64,000 nt of DNA from Glaciihabitans sp. (GCA_025464095.1 JAODMF010000021.1:1-64000); one strand, 5' to 3'. Counted from the first letter of the stretch, positions 29,150 through 38,936 are shown. Notes: a model not told the origin generated them from the letters alone. Numbers and translations: made by a program.

Positions 29150-30427
29150 GTGTTCGAGTGGAAATCCTGGGTCGGCCTGGCCGTCGGAGTCGGAATCGGC
29201 CTGATCGCGGCCCTGCTGGTGATGGCGCTGACCGCGCTGATCGTGCGGGCGGCGTCGCGGCGCAGGGAGTGGGGCCGCGTCCTCAGCAGCACCGCGCGGC
29301 ATCCGTATCGCCTGCTGCTGGCGGTCGGCGCCGTGTGGACGGCCGTGAACGCGACTCTCCCCGACAACACCTATCGCGGCCAAATCAACCACATCTTCCT
29401 GATCGCGATCATCGCCATGGCGACCTGGTTTGCGGCCGCACTGGTGAGCTTCCTGCTCGGCCTGGCAATGGGCCGGTACCACATAGACGTGCCCGACAAC
29501 CGCCTGCGTCGACGGGTGCAAACGCAGCTGATCATTGTCCGCCGGCTCGCCGGTGTGATTATCGTCATTGTTGGGATCGCGTCGATCCTGCTCACCTTCC
29601 CCGGCGTGCAGGCCGTCGGCGCGAGTGTGCTCGCATCGGCGGGGGTAATCAGCGTCATCGGCGGCATCGCGGCGCAGTCAACCCTCGCCAACATCTTCGC
29701 CGGGGTGCAGCTGGCATTCAATGACGCCTTGCGAGTGGATGACGTGGTCGTGGTCCAGGAGCAGTGGGGACGCATCGAAGAGATCACCCTCACCTACGTC
29801 GTCATGCACATCTGGGACGACCGCCGCCTCGTGCTGCCCTCCACCTACTTCACGACCACGCCGTTTGAGAACTGGACGCGCCACTCGAGCGAGCTGCTCG
29901 GCTCGGTCGAGTTCGACCTCGACTGGCGCGTGAGCCCGGCGCGGATGCGCACGCAGCTGGATGACATCCTCAGTCGCACGAAGCTTTGGGACGGACGAAC
30001 CGCGGTGCTACAGGTCACGGATGCCGTTGCCGGCTACGTGCGCGTGCGCGTTCTCGTGACCGCGTCGGATGCGCCAACGCTGTTCGATCTTCGCTGCTAC
30101 GTGAGGGAGGCGGTGGTGGAGTGGCTCCACGAGCAGGAGCCTGGTGGCATCCCCCGCGCCAGGATCCAACTGATGGACGACGACGGCCGCAAGGCGGAGG
30201 TCGGCAAGCGCGAGGTCGGCAAGGCTGACGGCGACAAGCGGGAGGCAGGCAAGCGGGACGCCGGCAAGGCCGACGGCGACAAGCGGGACGCCGGCAAGGC
30301 GAAACCGGTCGAGACGAACACCGACTCCGCCGGACTGTTTACCGGCACGGCAGACGCGGAGCAGCGCGCGAGCCACTTCACATCCAATATCCCGATCGTG
30401 GGTGAGCAGCCCAACCGCGACGCCTGA
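29150..30427 (+). CDS. Mechanosensitive ion channel (MscS family) with repetitive charged C-terminal tail
   Basis: GVISVIGGIAAQSTLANIFAGVQLAFNDALRVDDVVVVQEQWGRIEEITLTYVVMHIWDDRRLVLPSTYF; RBS gaggaggag, GTG start; tail KADGDKREAGKRDAGKADGDKRDAGKAK. Confidence 0.88.
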   Translation: MFEWKSWVGLAVGVGIGLIAALLVMALTALIVRAASRRREWGRVLSSTARHPYRLLLAVGAVWTAVNATLPDNTYRGQINHIFLIAIIAMATWFAAALVSFLLGLAMGRYHIDVPDNRLRRRVQTQLIIVRRLAGVIIVIVGIASILLTFPGVQAVGASVLASAGVISVIGGIAAQSTLANIFAGVQLAFNDALRVDDVVVVQEQWGRIEEITLTYVVMHIWDDRRLVLPSTYFTTTPFENWTRHSSELLGSVEFDLDWRVSPARMRTQLDDILSRTKLWDGRTAVLQVTDAVAGYVRVRVLVTASDAPTLFDLRCYVREAVVEWLHEQEPGGIPRARIQLMDDDGRKAEVGKREVGKADGDKREAGKRDAGKADGDKRDAGKAKPVETNTDSAGLFTGTADAEQRASHFTSNIPIVGEQPNRDA

Positions 30428-30449
30428 CTTGCCCGACGCCTGACTTGAC

Positions 30450-30545
30450 TCGCGGCGGGGGAAACGGCCGTGGCGGGGGAAACGTCGTGCTGGCGGGAGA
30501 ACCGCTGTGGCGGGAGAAACGCGCGTGGCCGGAGAAACGGCTGTG
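30450..30545. repeat. Further GGCGGGRGAAACG-type repeat units
   Basis: gcggcgggggaaacggccgtggcgggggaaacgtcgtgctggcgggagaaccgctgtggcgggagaaacgcgcgtggccggagaaacgg. Confidence 0.75.
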
Positions 30546-30712
30546 TCTGCGCTCGCGACGTTGAGCCGCACTCGCGCGGCCTGGCGGCCGACCTCGCGGT
30601 CTCGCAGGCGAACTGGCGACCCGCGCGGCCTGGCGGCCAACCCCGGCGCGCGCAGCCGACCGCGGCCGAGCCGGGCAGCCGACCCCCGCCGACCCCCGCA
30701 CTCGCAACAGAA

Positions 30713-31411
30713 CTAAACGGCCTGCAACGCCCGTATCGCGCTGGTGAAGAAGGCGATCCCGTCGGTTCCCGATGCCATCGCTTCGGGCATGTCCGGGCCA
30801 AACCCGGCCTCGGTTGCGTGCTCCGGGTGCGGCATGAGGCCGACGACGTTGCCCCGCTCGTTCGAGACGCCGGCGATCTCATTGATCGACCCGTTCGGGT
30901 TGACGTCGAGGTAGCGGAACACGACCTGACCGTTGCCTTCGACGCGGGCGATGGTCTCGGCGTCGGCGACGTAGCGGCCGTCCGCGTTCTTCATCGGGAT
31001 GATGATCTCGGCGCCGGCGGCGAACTCGTTGGTCCACGCGGTGTCCGAGTTCTCGACGCGCATCTTCTGGTCACGGCGGATGAACTGCTGGTGAGCGTTC
31101 CGTGTGTGCGCACCGGGCACGAGCCGCGCCTCGGCGAGCATCTGGAAGCCGTTGCAGATTCCGAGCACGGGAACGCCTTTGTTCGCGGCATCGATGACCT
31201 CGGACATGATGGGCGCGAAGCTCGCGATCGCACCCGCACGGAGGTAGTCGCCGTAGGCGAATCCGCCGGGCAGGATGACCGCATCCACACCCTGCAGGTC
31301 GTGGTCCCCGTGCCAGAGCGCAACCGGCGTCGCTCCCGCGATTCGCACGGCGCGCTGCGCGTCCCGGTCGTCGAGCGACCCGGGAAAGGTGATGACGCCG
31401 ATACGGGTCAC
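30713..31411 (-). CDS. purQ: Phosphoribosylformylglycinamidine synthase subunit PurQ
   Basis: [20 protein letters not shown]...[19 protein letters not shown]; class I glutamine amidotransferase. Confidence 0.95.
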   Translation of the reverse strand: MTRIGVITFPGSLDDRDAQRAVRIAGATPVALWHGDHDLQGVDAVILPGGFAYGDYLRAGAIASFAPIMSEVIDAANKGVPVLGICNGFQMLAEARLVPGAHTRNAHQQFIRRDQKMRVENSDTAWTNEFAAGAEIIIPMKNADGRYVADAETIARVEGNGQVVFRYLDVNPNGSINEIAGVSNERGNVVGLMPHPEHATEAGFGPDMPEAMASGTDGIAFFTSAIRALQAV

Positions 31412-31656
31412 TCGGTGACCTCGATGCTCACGACATCCTCGATGACCGAGTTCGAGAACATGTCTGCGGCCAGTTCGCGCACGTCGGCGAGGATCGCGTC
31501 ATCCACCGGTCCGTCGACGGTGACCTCGAAGCGCTTGCCGATACGCACCGAGGTGTACGCGGTCTTGCCGAGGCGGCTGAGGGCGCCGACGACGGCTTTG
31601 CCCTGGGGGTCGAGCAGTTCAGCCTTCGGCATGACTTCGACGACGATTGTGGGCAC
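31408..31656 (-). CDS. purS: Phosphoribosylformylglycinamidine synthase subunit PurS
   Basis: [29 protein letters not shown]...[13 protein letters not shown]; 4 bp overlap with purQ; GTG start. Confidence 0.93.
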   Translation of the reverse strand: MPTIVVEVMPKAELLDPQGKAVVGALSRLGKTAYTSVRIGKRFEVTVDGPVDDAILADVRELAADMFSNSVIEDVVSIEVTE

Positions 31657-31734
31657 CAGTAACTCCGTTAGCTTCGCCTGCGGTGGATGCTGCAAGCCTA
31701 CCCGAGGCCAGGTACCGCGATCGGTGACAGGCCC

Positions 31735-32475
31735 TCACGCTCGGACCGGAACCAGACCCGCTTCTGCAAGGGCGAACTGCACCCAGTCGCGATAGCCGGT
31801 GACACTTGGATGAAACTGGTCGCTGGCGAAGAAGTCGGCCGTGTACTGCGGGGCCGGTGGCGACATTGTTACACCGGGTTCGCCCTGCACGAAGGCACGG
31901 GCCGCGGCTTCGAGGCTCCGCGAATGCAGCCAGAGCGTCCAGCGCAGCGGATTGGGCAGCGCCTCGAAATACTGGAACGCGGGAAGGCTCGACACCAGGA
32001 TCGTGGCGGCGGGACTCACCGAACGAAGCCTCCGCACGATCGTGCGCACGTCCCGCCGAAACGCGGTGCGCGAGCGCAGGCCGAGGGCGTCGTTCGCTCC
32101 GACGCTGAGAAAGACGACGTCGTACTGCTGCTCGCTCGCGTCGCCGAGAAAGCGCTCGATGATGTCGCGGGACGTCGCGCCGTTCTCGCCGATGGCTCGC
32201 CAGGTCGCGCCGCAGCCGAGTTGCGCGGACAGTGCTCGGGCAAGGTGGCCGGGCAGCGCATCATCCTGCGTCTCGGCGCCAACACCCGCTGCGGTCGAAT
32301 CGCCGAGCACGAGAATGGAGATCGGGTCTGGTCCTTCGACGGAGCCGGACCACGGCAGAGCGGCATCCGGAAGCCGGGGGATGACACGTCGCGCGCGACG
32401 CCCCTGCGGCAGCAGCACGGGCCCGAGCGCGATCGCGATCAGTCGGCTCGCAAGGACGGTCACGGGAACCTTCAC
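31735..32475 (-). CDS. SGNH/GDSL family hydrolase
   Basis: ISILVLGDSTAAGVGAETQDDALPG...DVVFLSVGANDALG...SDQFHPSVTGYRDW; GTG at 32475 proposed. Confidence 0.8.
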   Translation of the reverse strand: MKVPVTVLASRLIAIALGPVLLPQGRRARRVIPRLPDAALPWSGSVEGPDPISILVLGDSTAAGVGAETQDDALPGHLARALSAQLGCGATWRAIGENGATSRDIIERFLGDASEQQYDVVFLSVGANDALGLRSRTAFRRDVRTIVRRLRSVSPAATILVSSLPAFQYFEALPNPLRWTLWLHSRSLEAAARAFVQGEPGVTMSPPAPQYTADFFASDQFHPSVTGYRDWVQFALAEAGLVPVRA

Positions 32476-32524
32476 GCGAGCGGCCTTCTGCACGGAGGGA
32501 AGTATATGCCGGGCATCCTGAGCC

Positions 32525-33394
32525 TTAGCGTGGCGTCGTGACGGTGATGAGGTTGGCCCACGGGTCGTCAAACGAGACGGTTTGGCCATCGTCGCGGGTG
32601 GGCACGCCGTAGTGCTTCATGCGTTCGCCCAGTGCTCCGATGTCGTCGGATGTCGGTACGACGATGTCTACCCGGCCGAGCCCAAGGGTTCTCGCCCGCC
32701 GGCCTGCGCCCCGCGAGTTCCACACGTTCATAGCCATGTGGTGGTGGTAGCCGCCGGCGCTGACAAACACCGCCTGGCCGGGAATCTCGATGGTCTGGTC
32801 AAAGCCGAGGCGCGTCACGTAGAACTCCTGCGCGCTCGCGGTGTCGCCAACGGAGAGGTGCACGTGGCCGACGACCGCACCGCCATCCACCGGGTTGTCG
32901 ATGACCTCGTCGGTGAGGTTCTCCTGCAAAAATGCGTTGGGGTCGAGATAAACGGTCCCCATTTCGAGCGAGCCGTGCGTCCAGCTCCAGAGAGAGCGGT
33001 CGCGGTCCCAGTAGAGCTCCACGCCGTTGCCCTCCGGGTCGGTGAAGTAGAAGGCCTTGCTCACCAGGTGGTCGGAACTGCCGGTGAAGGAGTGCGGATA
33101 CTTCTGCGCAACCGAGTAGACGGCAGCGGCAAGCGCACGCTCCGTGTCGAAGAGGATCGCGGTGTGGAAGAGGCCCGCCTCGTGCGGCGCCGCATGCTTC
33201 AGTTCCGGGGAGTGCTCGAGGATCATGACGGCCGACGCCCCGCGACCGAGCGTCACGGTGCCGTTCGATTCCGTGAGCACCTGCAGTGCGACGGCGTCAC
33301 GGTAGAACCGGGTCTCGGCGTCGAGGTCGGCGACGAGCAGGGTCACCGGCCCCATGGCCGTGTCGGCGGCAAGCTGGTCCATTCGCGCATCCAT
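32525..33394 (-). CDS. VOC/glyoxalase family protein (extradiol-dioxygenase-like, two VOC modules)
   Basis: PVTLLVADLDAETRFYRDAVALQVL...FYFTDPEGNGVELYWDR...VGHVHLSVGDTASAQEFYVTRLGFD; alternative start 33382. Confidence 0.85.
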   Translation of the reverse strand: MDARMDQLAADTAMGPVTLLVADLDAETRFYRDAVALQVLTESNGTVTLGRGASAVMILEHSPELKHAAPHEAGLFHTAILFDTERALAAAVYSVAQKYPHSFTGSSDHLVSKAFYFTDPEGNGVELYWDRDRSLWSWTHGSLEMGTVYLDPNAFLQENLTDEVIDNPVDGGAVVGHVHLSVGDTASAQEFYVTRLGFDQTIEIPGQAVFVSAGGYHHHMAMNVWNSRGAGRRARTLGLGRVDIVVPTSDDIGALGERMKHYGVPTRDDGQTVSFDDPWANLITVTTPR

Positions 33395-33413
33395 TAGTTG
33401 ATGCTACAACTAA
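33394..33413. promoter_or_regulatory. Candidate MarR-type operator TTAGTTG-ATGCTA-CAACTAA
   Basis: Perfect 7 bp arms at the VOC start. Confidence 0.55.
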
Positions 33414-33449
33414 ATGCGGTTCAGGATGCCTGTCCGGACCGCTCCGAGA

Positions 33450-34295
33450 TCACGCGCCGGTGAGTCGCTCGATCAGTTCCCGATAGCGGGCCGCGGTGCG
33501 CTCGACGATGTCCGCCGGGAGGACGGGTGGTTCGCCCGACCTGTCCCAGTTGGCCAACAGCCAGTTGCGGACGATCTGCTTGTCGAAACTGGCCGTGCGG
33601 TCGCCCGAGGCGTACACCGCGGCATCCCAGTACCGGCTGCTGTCCGAGGTGAGTACCTCGTCCGCGAGGGTAATGGTGTCGTCGTCGTTCCCGAACTCGA
33701 ACTTGGTATCCGCCAGGATGACGCCACGCGATTCGGCAATAGCGGATGCGCGCGAGAACACCTCGAGCGACAGTTCGCGCAGCCGGCTCGCGACGCCGGC
33801 GCCCACCAGCTCGACCGTGCGGTCGAACGTGATGTTCTCGTCGTGCTGGCCCATCGGGGCCTTCCAGGCCGGCGTATAAATGGGCTCGGGCAACTGGTCG
33901 CCATCCCGAAGCCCCGCGGGGAGCGGCACCCCGCACACGCTCTGGCTCTGCTGGTACTCGACCCACCCGCTGCCGGAGAGGTAGCCGCGCACCACGCACT
34001 CGATGGGGAACATGTCCAGCGACTTGACGACCATCGAGCGCCCGGCGACGTCAGCCGGCAGGGCAACAGCCCCGGGGGCCGCGAGGTGGTTCGGAATGCC
34101 GTCGAGCTGGTCGAACCACCACAGGCTCAGTTGGGTCAGCAGTTCGCCCTTGCCCGGGATGGGCGGCTCGAGCAGGTGATCGAACGCGCTGACCCGGTCG
34201 CTCGCCACCATCAGAACACGGTCGGGATGCGCATCCGACGCATAGAGGTCGCGCACCTTGCCGGAGTAGGTGTGGGTCCACCCGGGGATCTCCAT
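33450..34295 (-). CDS. purC: Phosphoribosylaminoimidazole-succinocarboxamide synthase
   Basis: GWTHTYSGKVRDLYASDAHPDRVLMVASDRVSAFDHLL. Confidence 0.95.
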   Translation of the reverse strand: MEIPGWTHTYSGKVRDLYASDAHPDRVLMVASDRVSAFDHLLEPPIPGKGELLTQLSLWWFDQLDGIPNHLAAPGAVALPADVAGRSMVVKSLDMFPIECVVRGYLSGSGWVEYQQSQSVCGVPLPAGLRDGDQLPEPIYTPAWKAPMGQHDENITFDRTVELVGAGVASRLRELSLEVFSRASAIAESRGVILADTKFEFGNDDDTITLADEVLTSDSSRYWDAAVYASGDRTASFDKQIVRNWLLANWDRSGEPPVLPADIVERTAARYRELIERLTGA

Positions 34296-35551
34296 CAGGC
34301 GACCCGCTCGGCGATGTCGGTTCGGAAGTGTGACCCCTCGAGGTGGATGTGCTCCAGCGCCGCGTACGCCTTCGCGCGCGCGTCGGCGAACGTGTCGCCC
34401 GTTGCGACGACGCTGAGCACGCGTCCGCCGGTGGCAACGAAGCCGCCGTCGATAGTCGCCGTCGCGGCGTGGGCGATGGTGACGTCCGTCACATCCTGGA
34501 GGCCCGTGATCGGTCGGCCGGTGATCGGATTCTCCGGGTATCCCTCGCTCGCTAGCACGACGGTAACGGCGACCTCATCCGAGAACTCCGGATGCGGCAG
34601 GCCGCCGAGGCCGCCCGTCGCCGCAGCGAACAGCAGCCCGCTCAGCGGGGTGACGAGTCGCGGCAGAACCACCTGCGTCTCCGGGTCACCGAAGCGGGCA
34701 TTGAACTCGATCACCCGGACCGAGTTGTCGGGGGCCACGATCAAGCCGCAGTAAAGCAGGCCGATGAAGGGCTTCTGCTCGTCAGCCAGCGCGTGGATCG
34801 TGGGCAGCGCAATGCGCTCGATCACGTCATCCACGAACCCCGCCGGCAGCCAGGGCAGCGGCGAGTACGCGCCCATGCCCCCGGTGTTCGGGCCGGCGTC
34901 GCGGTCGTACGCGCGCTTGTAGTCCTGGGCGGGGGAGAGCGGAAGAACGGTGTGCCCATCGCTCAACAGGAAGAGCGACACCTCCTGCCCCGCGAGGAAC
35001 TCCTCCACCAGCACAGCCCCGTGCTGCAACCAGTACTCGGCGTGTTCGAGGGCGGCGGTTCGATCGCCGGTGACCAGGACGCCCTTACCGGCGGCCAGCC
35101 CGTCGGCCTTGATCACGTACGGTGCGCCGTAGGCGTCGATCGCGCTCTCTGCCTCGTCGAGATTGCCCGCGCGGGTTGCCCTGCCGGTCGGTACGCCGGC
35201 GGCATCCATGATCCGCTTGGCAAACGTCTTACTGCCTTCGAGGGCCGCGGCGGCCTTGCTCGGGCCGAAGACGGCGATGCCGCGGGTGCGGAGCTTGTCT
35301 GCGACACCCGCGACCAGGGGCGCCTCCGGGCCGATGATGACGAGTTCGATCTCGTTGTCGATGGCGTACTCGGCGACGATGTCGCCGTTGGTGGGGTCGA
35401 GGGCCACGACTGGAACGTCGAGCGCGATTCCGGCATTACCGGGTGCGGCGGTGATCTCGTGCGGCGCCGCGTCTTCCGGCACCGTCTCACGCAGCAGCGC
35501 GGTGATGATGGCGTGCTCGCGGGCACCGGAACCGAGAACGAGAATTCGCAC
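34295..35551 (-). CDS. purD: Phosphoribosylamine-glycine ligase
   Basis: MRILVLGSGAREHAII...GPEAPLVAGVADKLR...GGMGAYSPLPWLP...NARFGDPETQVVLPRL. Confidence 0.95.
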   Translation of the reverse strand: MRILVLGSGAREHAIITALLRETVPEDAAPHEITAAPGNAGIALDVPVVALDPTNGDIVAEYAIDNEIELVIIGPEAPLVAGVADKLRTRGIAVFGPSKAAAALEGSKTFAKRIMDAAGVPTGRATRAGNLDEAESAIDAYGAPYVIKADGLAAGKGVLVTGDRTAALEHAEYWLQHGAVLVEEFLAGQEVSLFLLSDGHTVLPLSPAQDYKRAYDRDAGPNTGGMGAYSPLPWLPAGFVDDVIERIALPTIHALADEQKPFIGLLYCGLIVAPDNSVRVIEFNARFGDPETQVVLPRLVTPLSGLLFAAATGGLGGLPHPEFSDEVAVTVVLASEGYPENPITGRPITGLQDVTDVTIAHAATATIDGGFVATGGRVLSVVATGDTFADARAKAYAALEHIHLEGSHFRTDIAERVA

Positions 35552-35601
35552 CTAGCCAGAGTACCGGCCCGGGTCGGGCCCGGAGTCGGTACCGTTGACG
35601 G

Positions 35602-35964
35602 ATGGCACGGGCACGCATCGCAGACGGCGTTGGCTCCGCCGCGGTCACCGCCGCGCTCGCCGGTGCAACCGGGCGGGACACCATCGCGATGGCCGTTCGC
35701 TACACGCTGCAGCTGCTCGCCGAGCGGGCAGAGGGAAACACGGTGGAGGTTCGCGTGCCGCCCTACGGTGCGGTGCAGGCGATTGAGGGTCCGCGCCACA
35801 CGCGCGGCACGCCACCCAATGTGATCGAAATGGATGCCGCCACCTGGCTCGCGCTGGCGGGCGGTTCCCTGGACTGGTCGGCTGCGATCGCGACCGGCCG
35901 GGTCGCGGCATCCGGCTCCCGCGCTGACCTCACGGACTACCTGCCGATAGTGCCTGCCTCCTGA
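35602..35964 (+). CDS. Sterol carrier family-like protein
   Basis: MAVRYTLQLLAERAEGNTVEVRVPPYGAVQAIEGPRHTRGTPPNVIEMDAATWLALAGG. Confidence 0.75.
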   Translation: MARARIADGVGSAAVTAALAGATGRDTIAMAVRYTLQLLAERAEGNTVEVRVPPYGAVQAIEGPRHTRGTPPNVIEMDAATWLALAGGSLDWSAAIATGRVAASGSRADLTDYLPIVPAS

Positions 35965-35983
35965 CGGATGCGACAATGGGTGC

Positions 35984-36298
35984 GTGAGTGAACCCGAAGA
36001 GACGCGCGAGCAGGTCAGCATCCGTCGGGCACCTCGGCTGACGCGCTTCCTCGTCCTCGGCGGCGTCCTCGGGATCGTCGTCACGTTCATCCTGACGGCC
36101 TCGTTCCCGGCAGACCCGTCGATCGGCTTCGGCCCGATCTTCGGCTACTTCGCGATCTATGGCGTGATCGGCGGCCTTCTGCTCGGTGCGGTCGTCGGCC
36201 TCATCTTCGAGCGGATCTCCATCCGTCGGGCGCGCACGCTCGAGGCCGAGGTCAGCTCAGCTGGTTCGCCTCAACCCAGGCAAGATATTCCGGAGTAA
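35984..36298 (+). CDS. Small two-TM membrane protein, hypothetical
   Basis: RFLVLGGVLGIVVTFILTASFPADPSIGFGPIFGYFAIYGVIGGLLLGAVVGLIFERIS; GTG start. Confidence 0.7.
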   Translation: MSEPEETREQVSIRRAPRLTRFLVLGGVLGIVVTFILTASFPADPSIGFGPIFGYFAIYGVIGGLLLGAVVGLIFERISIRRARTLEAEVSSAGSPQPRQDIPE

Positions 36299-37709
36299 CC
36301 GTTCCGGTCACATACTCACCGGTGAAACAGCTCATCTCGAGTGCGGTGATGTCGGAGCCCTCCAGGATGGCGGCCTGCATGTCTGCGACCTCTTGGAAGA
36401 TCAGGTAGTCGCTCCCGAGCTCCGTGTTGATCTCCGGGATGCGCCGGCCGTGGGCGACGAGCTCCTGCCGTGACGGCATGTTGATGCCGTACACGTGCGG
36501 GTAGCGCACGGGCGGTGCCGCCGAGGTGAAGGTGACCTTGTTCGCGCCGGCCTCGCGGGCCATCTGCACGATCTCCTTCGAGGTGGTGCCGCGCACGATC
36601 GAGTCGTCCACGATCAGGATGTTCTTGCCCTTGAACTCGCTGGACATCGCGTTCAGCTTCTGCTTCACGCTCTTCTTGCGCTCCGCCTGTCCCGGCATGA
36701 TGAACGTTCGACCCACGTAGCGGTTCTTGTAGAAGCCCTCGCGGTACTCGACGCCGAGCTTCTGTGCGACCTGCATGGCGGCGGGACGTGACGAGTCCGG
36801 GATGGGCATGACGACGTCGATATCCCCCATCGGCGTGTATTTGGCGATGGTGTCTGCGAGTCGGTTGCCGAGACGCAGGCGGGCCTCGTACACGGAGATG
36901 CCGTTCATCACGGAGTCGGGGCGGGCGAGATAGACGTACTCGAACGAGCAGGGGATGAGTCGCGGATTCGCCGCGCACTGCTGCGAGACCATCTCGCCGT
37001 TGGAGGCGATGAAGATGGCCTCGCCCGGAGCGACGTCGCGCACGAAGTCGTAGCCGGCGCTCTCGAGGACGAGCGATTCGGATGCGACGATCCAGTCCTC
37101 ACCGGTGAACCCGGTCTGGCGGCGGCCGAGAACCAGCGGGCGGATGCCGAACGGGTCGCGGAAGGCGAGCAGGCCATGACCGGCGATGAGGGCGATCGCG
37201 GCGTAGGAGCCCTCCACGCGCTCGTGCAGGCGGGAGATGGCCTTGAACACCTGGTCGGGATCGAGGTCGGTGCCGGAGACCTGCGCCTGCAGTTCGTTGG
37301 CGAGAACATTGACGAGCAGCTCGGTGTCGCTGGACGTGTTGAGGTGGCGGCGGTCGATGTGGAACAGCTCTTCGGTGAGCTCACGCGTGTTCGTCAGGTT
37401 GCCGTTGTGGATGAGGGTAATGCCGTAGGGCGCGTTCACGTAGAACGGCTGCGCCTCCTGCTCGTCGGCGGCGTTGCCTTTGGTCGCGTAGCGCACGTGA
37501 CCGAGCCCCATGTTGCCGAGGAGGTTGCGCATGTCGCGCGTGCGGTACGCCTCGCGAACCTGGCCGCGGGCCTTCTGCATGTGCAGGGTGCTGCCCTCGG
37601 CGGTGGCGATGCCCGTCGAATCCTGGCCGCGGTGCTGCAGCAGTAGCAGGGCGTCATAGACCTGCTGGTTGACCGGTTGTGATGAAACGATTCCGACGAT
37701 GCCGCACAT
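36252..37709 (-). CDS. purF: Amidophosphoribosyltransferase
   Basis: MCGIVGIVSSQPVNQQVYDALLLLQHRGQDSTGIA...NILIVDDSIVRGTTSKEIV. Confidence 0.95.
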   Translation of the reverse strand: MCGIVGIVSSQPVNQQVYDALLLLQHRGQDSTGIATAEGSTLHMQKARGQVREAYRTRDMRNLLGNMGLGHVRYATKGNAADEQEAQPFYVNAPYGITLIHNGNLTNTRELTEELFHIDRRHLNTSSDTELLVNVLANELQAQVSGTDLDPDQVFKAISRLHERVEGSYAAIALIAGHGLLAFRDPFGIRPLVLGRRQTGFTGEDWIVASESLVLESAGYDFVRDVAPGEAIFIASNGEMVSQQCAANPRLIPCSFEYVYLARPDSVMNGISVYEARLRLGNRLADTIAKYTPMGDIDVVMPIPDSSRPAAMQVAQKLGVEYREGFYKNRYVGRTFIMPGQAERKKSVKQKLNAMSSEFKGKNILIVDDSIVRGTTSKEIVQMAREAGANKVTFTSAAPPVRYPHVYGINMPSRQELVAHGRRIPEINTELGSDYLIFQEVADMQAAILEGSDITALEMSCFTGEYVTGTVTPEYLAWVEANQLS

Positions 37710-37826
37710 GCGTAGGCGTGGCTCCCGAGGTGGAGGGGAAGTACCCATCCGGGTACGGTCTAGTTTCTCACACTCGCTCGACCGTCGGCTGCGAGCAGAC
37801 CGCGCGACGCCGGTACGCTGGTTGGC

Positions 37827-38936
37827 GTGACAGAGGACTCCTCCACCAGTTATCGGCAAGCCGGCGTCGACACCGCTGCGGGCGACCTCGCTGTCGAGTT
37901 GATGAAGTCGGCGGTCACCCGGACCCATGGTCCCGAAGTTCTCGGTGGGGTCGGCGGGTTCGCCGGTCTCTTCGACGTCTCGTTTCTCAAGGCCTACACG
38001 AAGCCGCTGCTGGCGACATCGACGGATGGGGTCGGCACCAAGGTCGCGATCGCCCAGGCTCTCGACAAACACGACACGATCGGCCAGGACCTCGTGGGCA
38101 TGGTTGTCGATGACATCGTCGTCGTCGGTGCCAGGCCGCTCTTCATGACCGACTACATCGCCTGCGGTCGTGTCGTGCCGGAGCGCATCGCCGACATCGT
38201 CGCAGGCATCGCCCGCGCGTGCTCCGAAACGCGAACCGCCCTTGTCGGTGGCGAGACGGCCGAGCATCCGGGGCTTCTCGGCCCCGACGATTACGACGTC
38301 GCGGGGGCGGCGGTCGGCGCCGTCGAGTCGGACGCGCTGCTCGGCCCGCACCTCGTTGCCGAGGGCGACGCCGTCATCGCGATCGGGTCATCCGGACTGC
38401 ACTCGAATGGCTTTTCACTGGTGCGGCACATTCTCGCCGGCAACCGGGTCGGCTACCTCGACCGGTCAGACGACCTGGGCGGCATCGTGGGTGAGGTGCT
38501 GCTCGAGCCGACCCGCTTGTACACGGCGCCACTGCTGCGGCTGATCTCCGATCCGCGGGTGGGCCTCTCCGTGCACGCGCTGAGCCACGTGACCGGGGGA
38601 GGCATCGCCGCAAACCTCGCGCGCGTGCTGCCGGTCGGCGCCTGGGCGGAGCTCGATCGCTCCAGCTGGTCGCCTCCGCCGGTGTTCCGCGTGCTTGCTG
38701 ACATGGGCGGCATTTCGCTGCGGGAGACCGAGGGGACCTGGAACCTCGGCATCGGAATGATCGCCGTCGTTGCCGAGTCGGCTGTTGAGAGCGTGCTGGA
38801 GCGGCTCGCGACGGATGGCCTGCCGGCATGGGTGGTCGGCTCCGTGTCGACAACCGTGCGCGATTTCGCCGGTTTCGAGCAGGGAGCGAAGGGTGTCAAC
38901 GGGGGCGCCGTGCGCCTCGCGGGGCAGTTCGCCTAG
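37827..38936 (+). CDS. purM: Phosphoribosylformylglycinamidine cyclo-ligase
   Basis: LLATSTDGVGTKVAIAQALDKHDTIGQDLVGMVVDDIVVVGARPLFMTDYIACG. Confidence 0.95.
   Translation: MTEDSSTSYRQAGVDTAAGDLAVELMKSAVTRTHGPEVLGGVGGFAGLFDVSFLKAYTKPLLATSTDGVGTKVAIAQALDKHDTIGQDLVGMVVDDIVVVGARPLFMTDYIACGRVVPERIADIVAGIARACSETRTALVGGETAEHPGLLGPDDYDVAGAAVGAVESDALLGPHLVAEGDAVIAIGSSGLHSNGFSLVRHILAGNRVGYLDRSDDLGGIVGEVLLEPTRLYTAPLLRLISDPRVGLSVHALSHVTGGGIAANLARVLPVGAWAELDRSSWSPPPVFRVLADMGGISLRETEGTWNLGIGMIAVVAESAVESVLERLATDGLPAWVVGSVSTTVRDFAGFEQGAKGVNGGAVRLAGQFA

Noticed and set aside
28530-29521. ORFs across the 28.5-29.1 kb inverted array on both strands
   Set aside because: Amino acid composition follows the nucleotide repeats (GGGGAGGGGA, PTSTPPT); no plausible start or domain.
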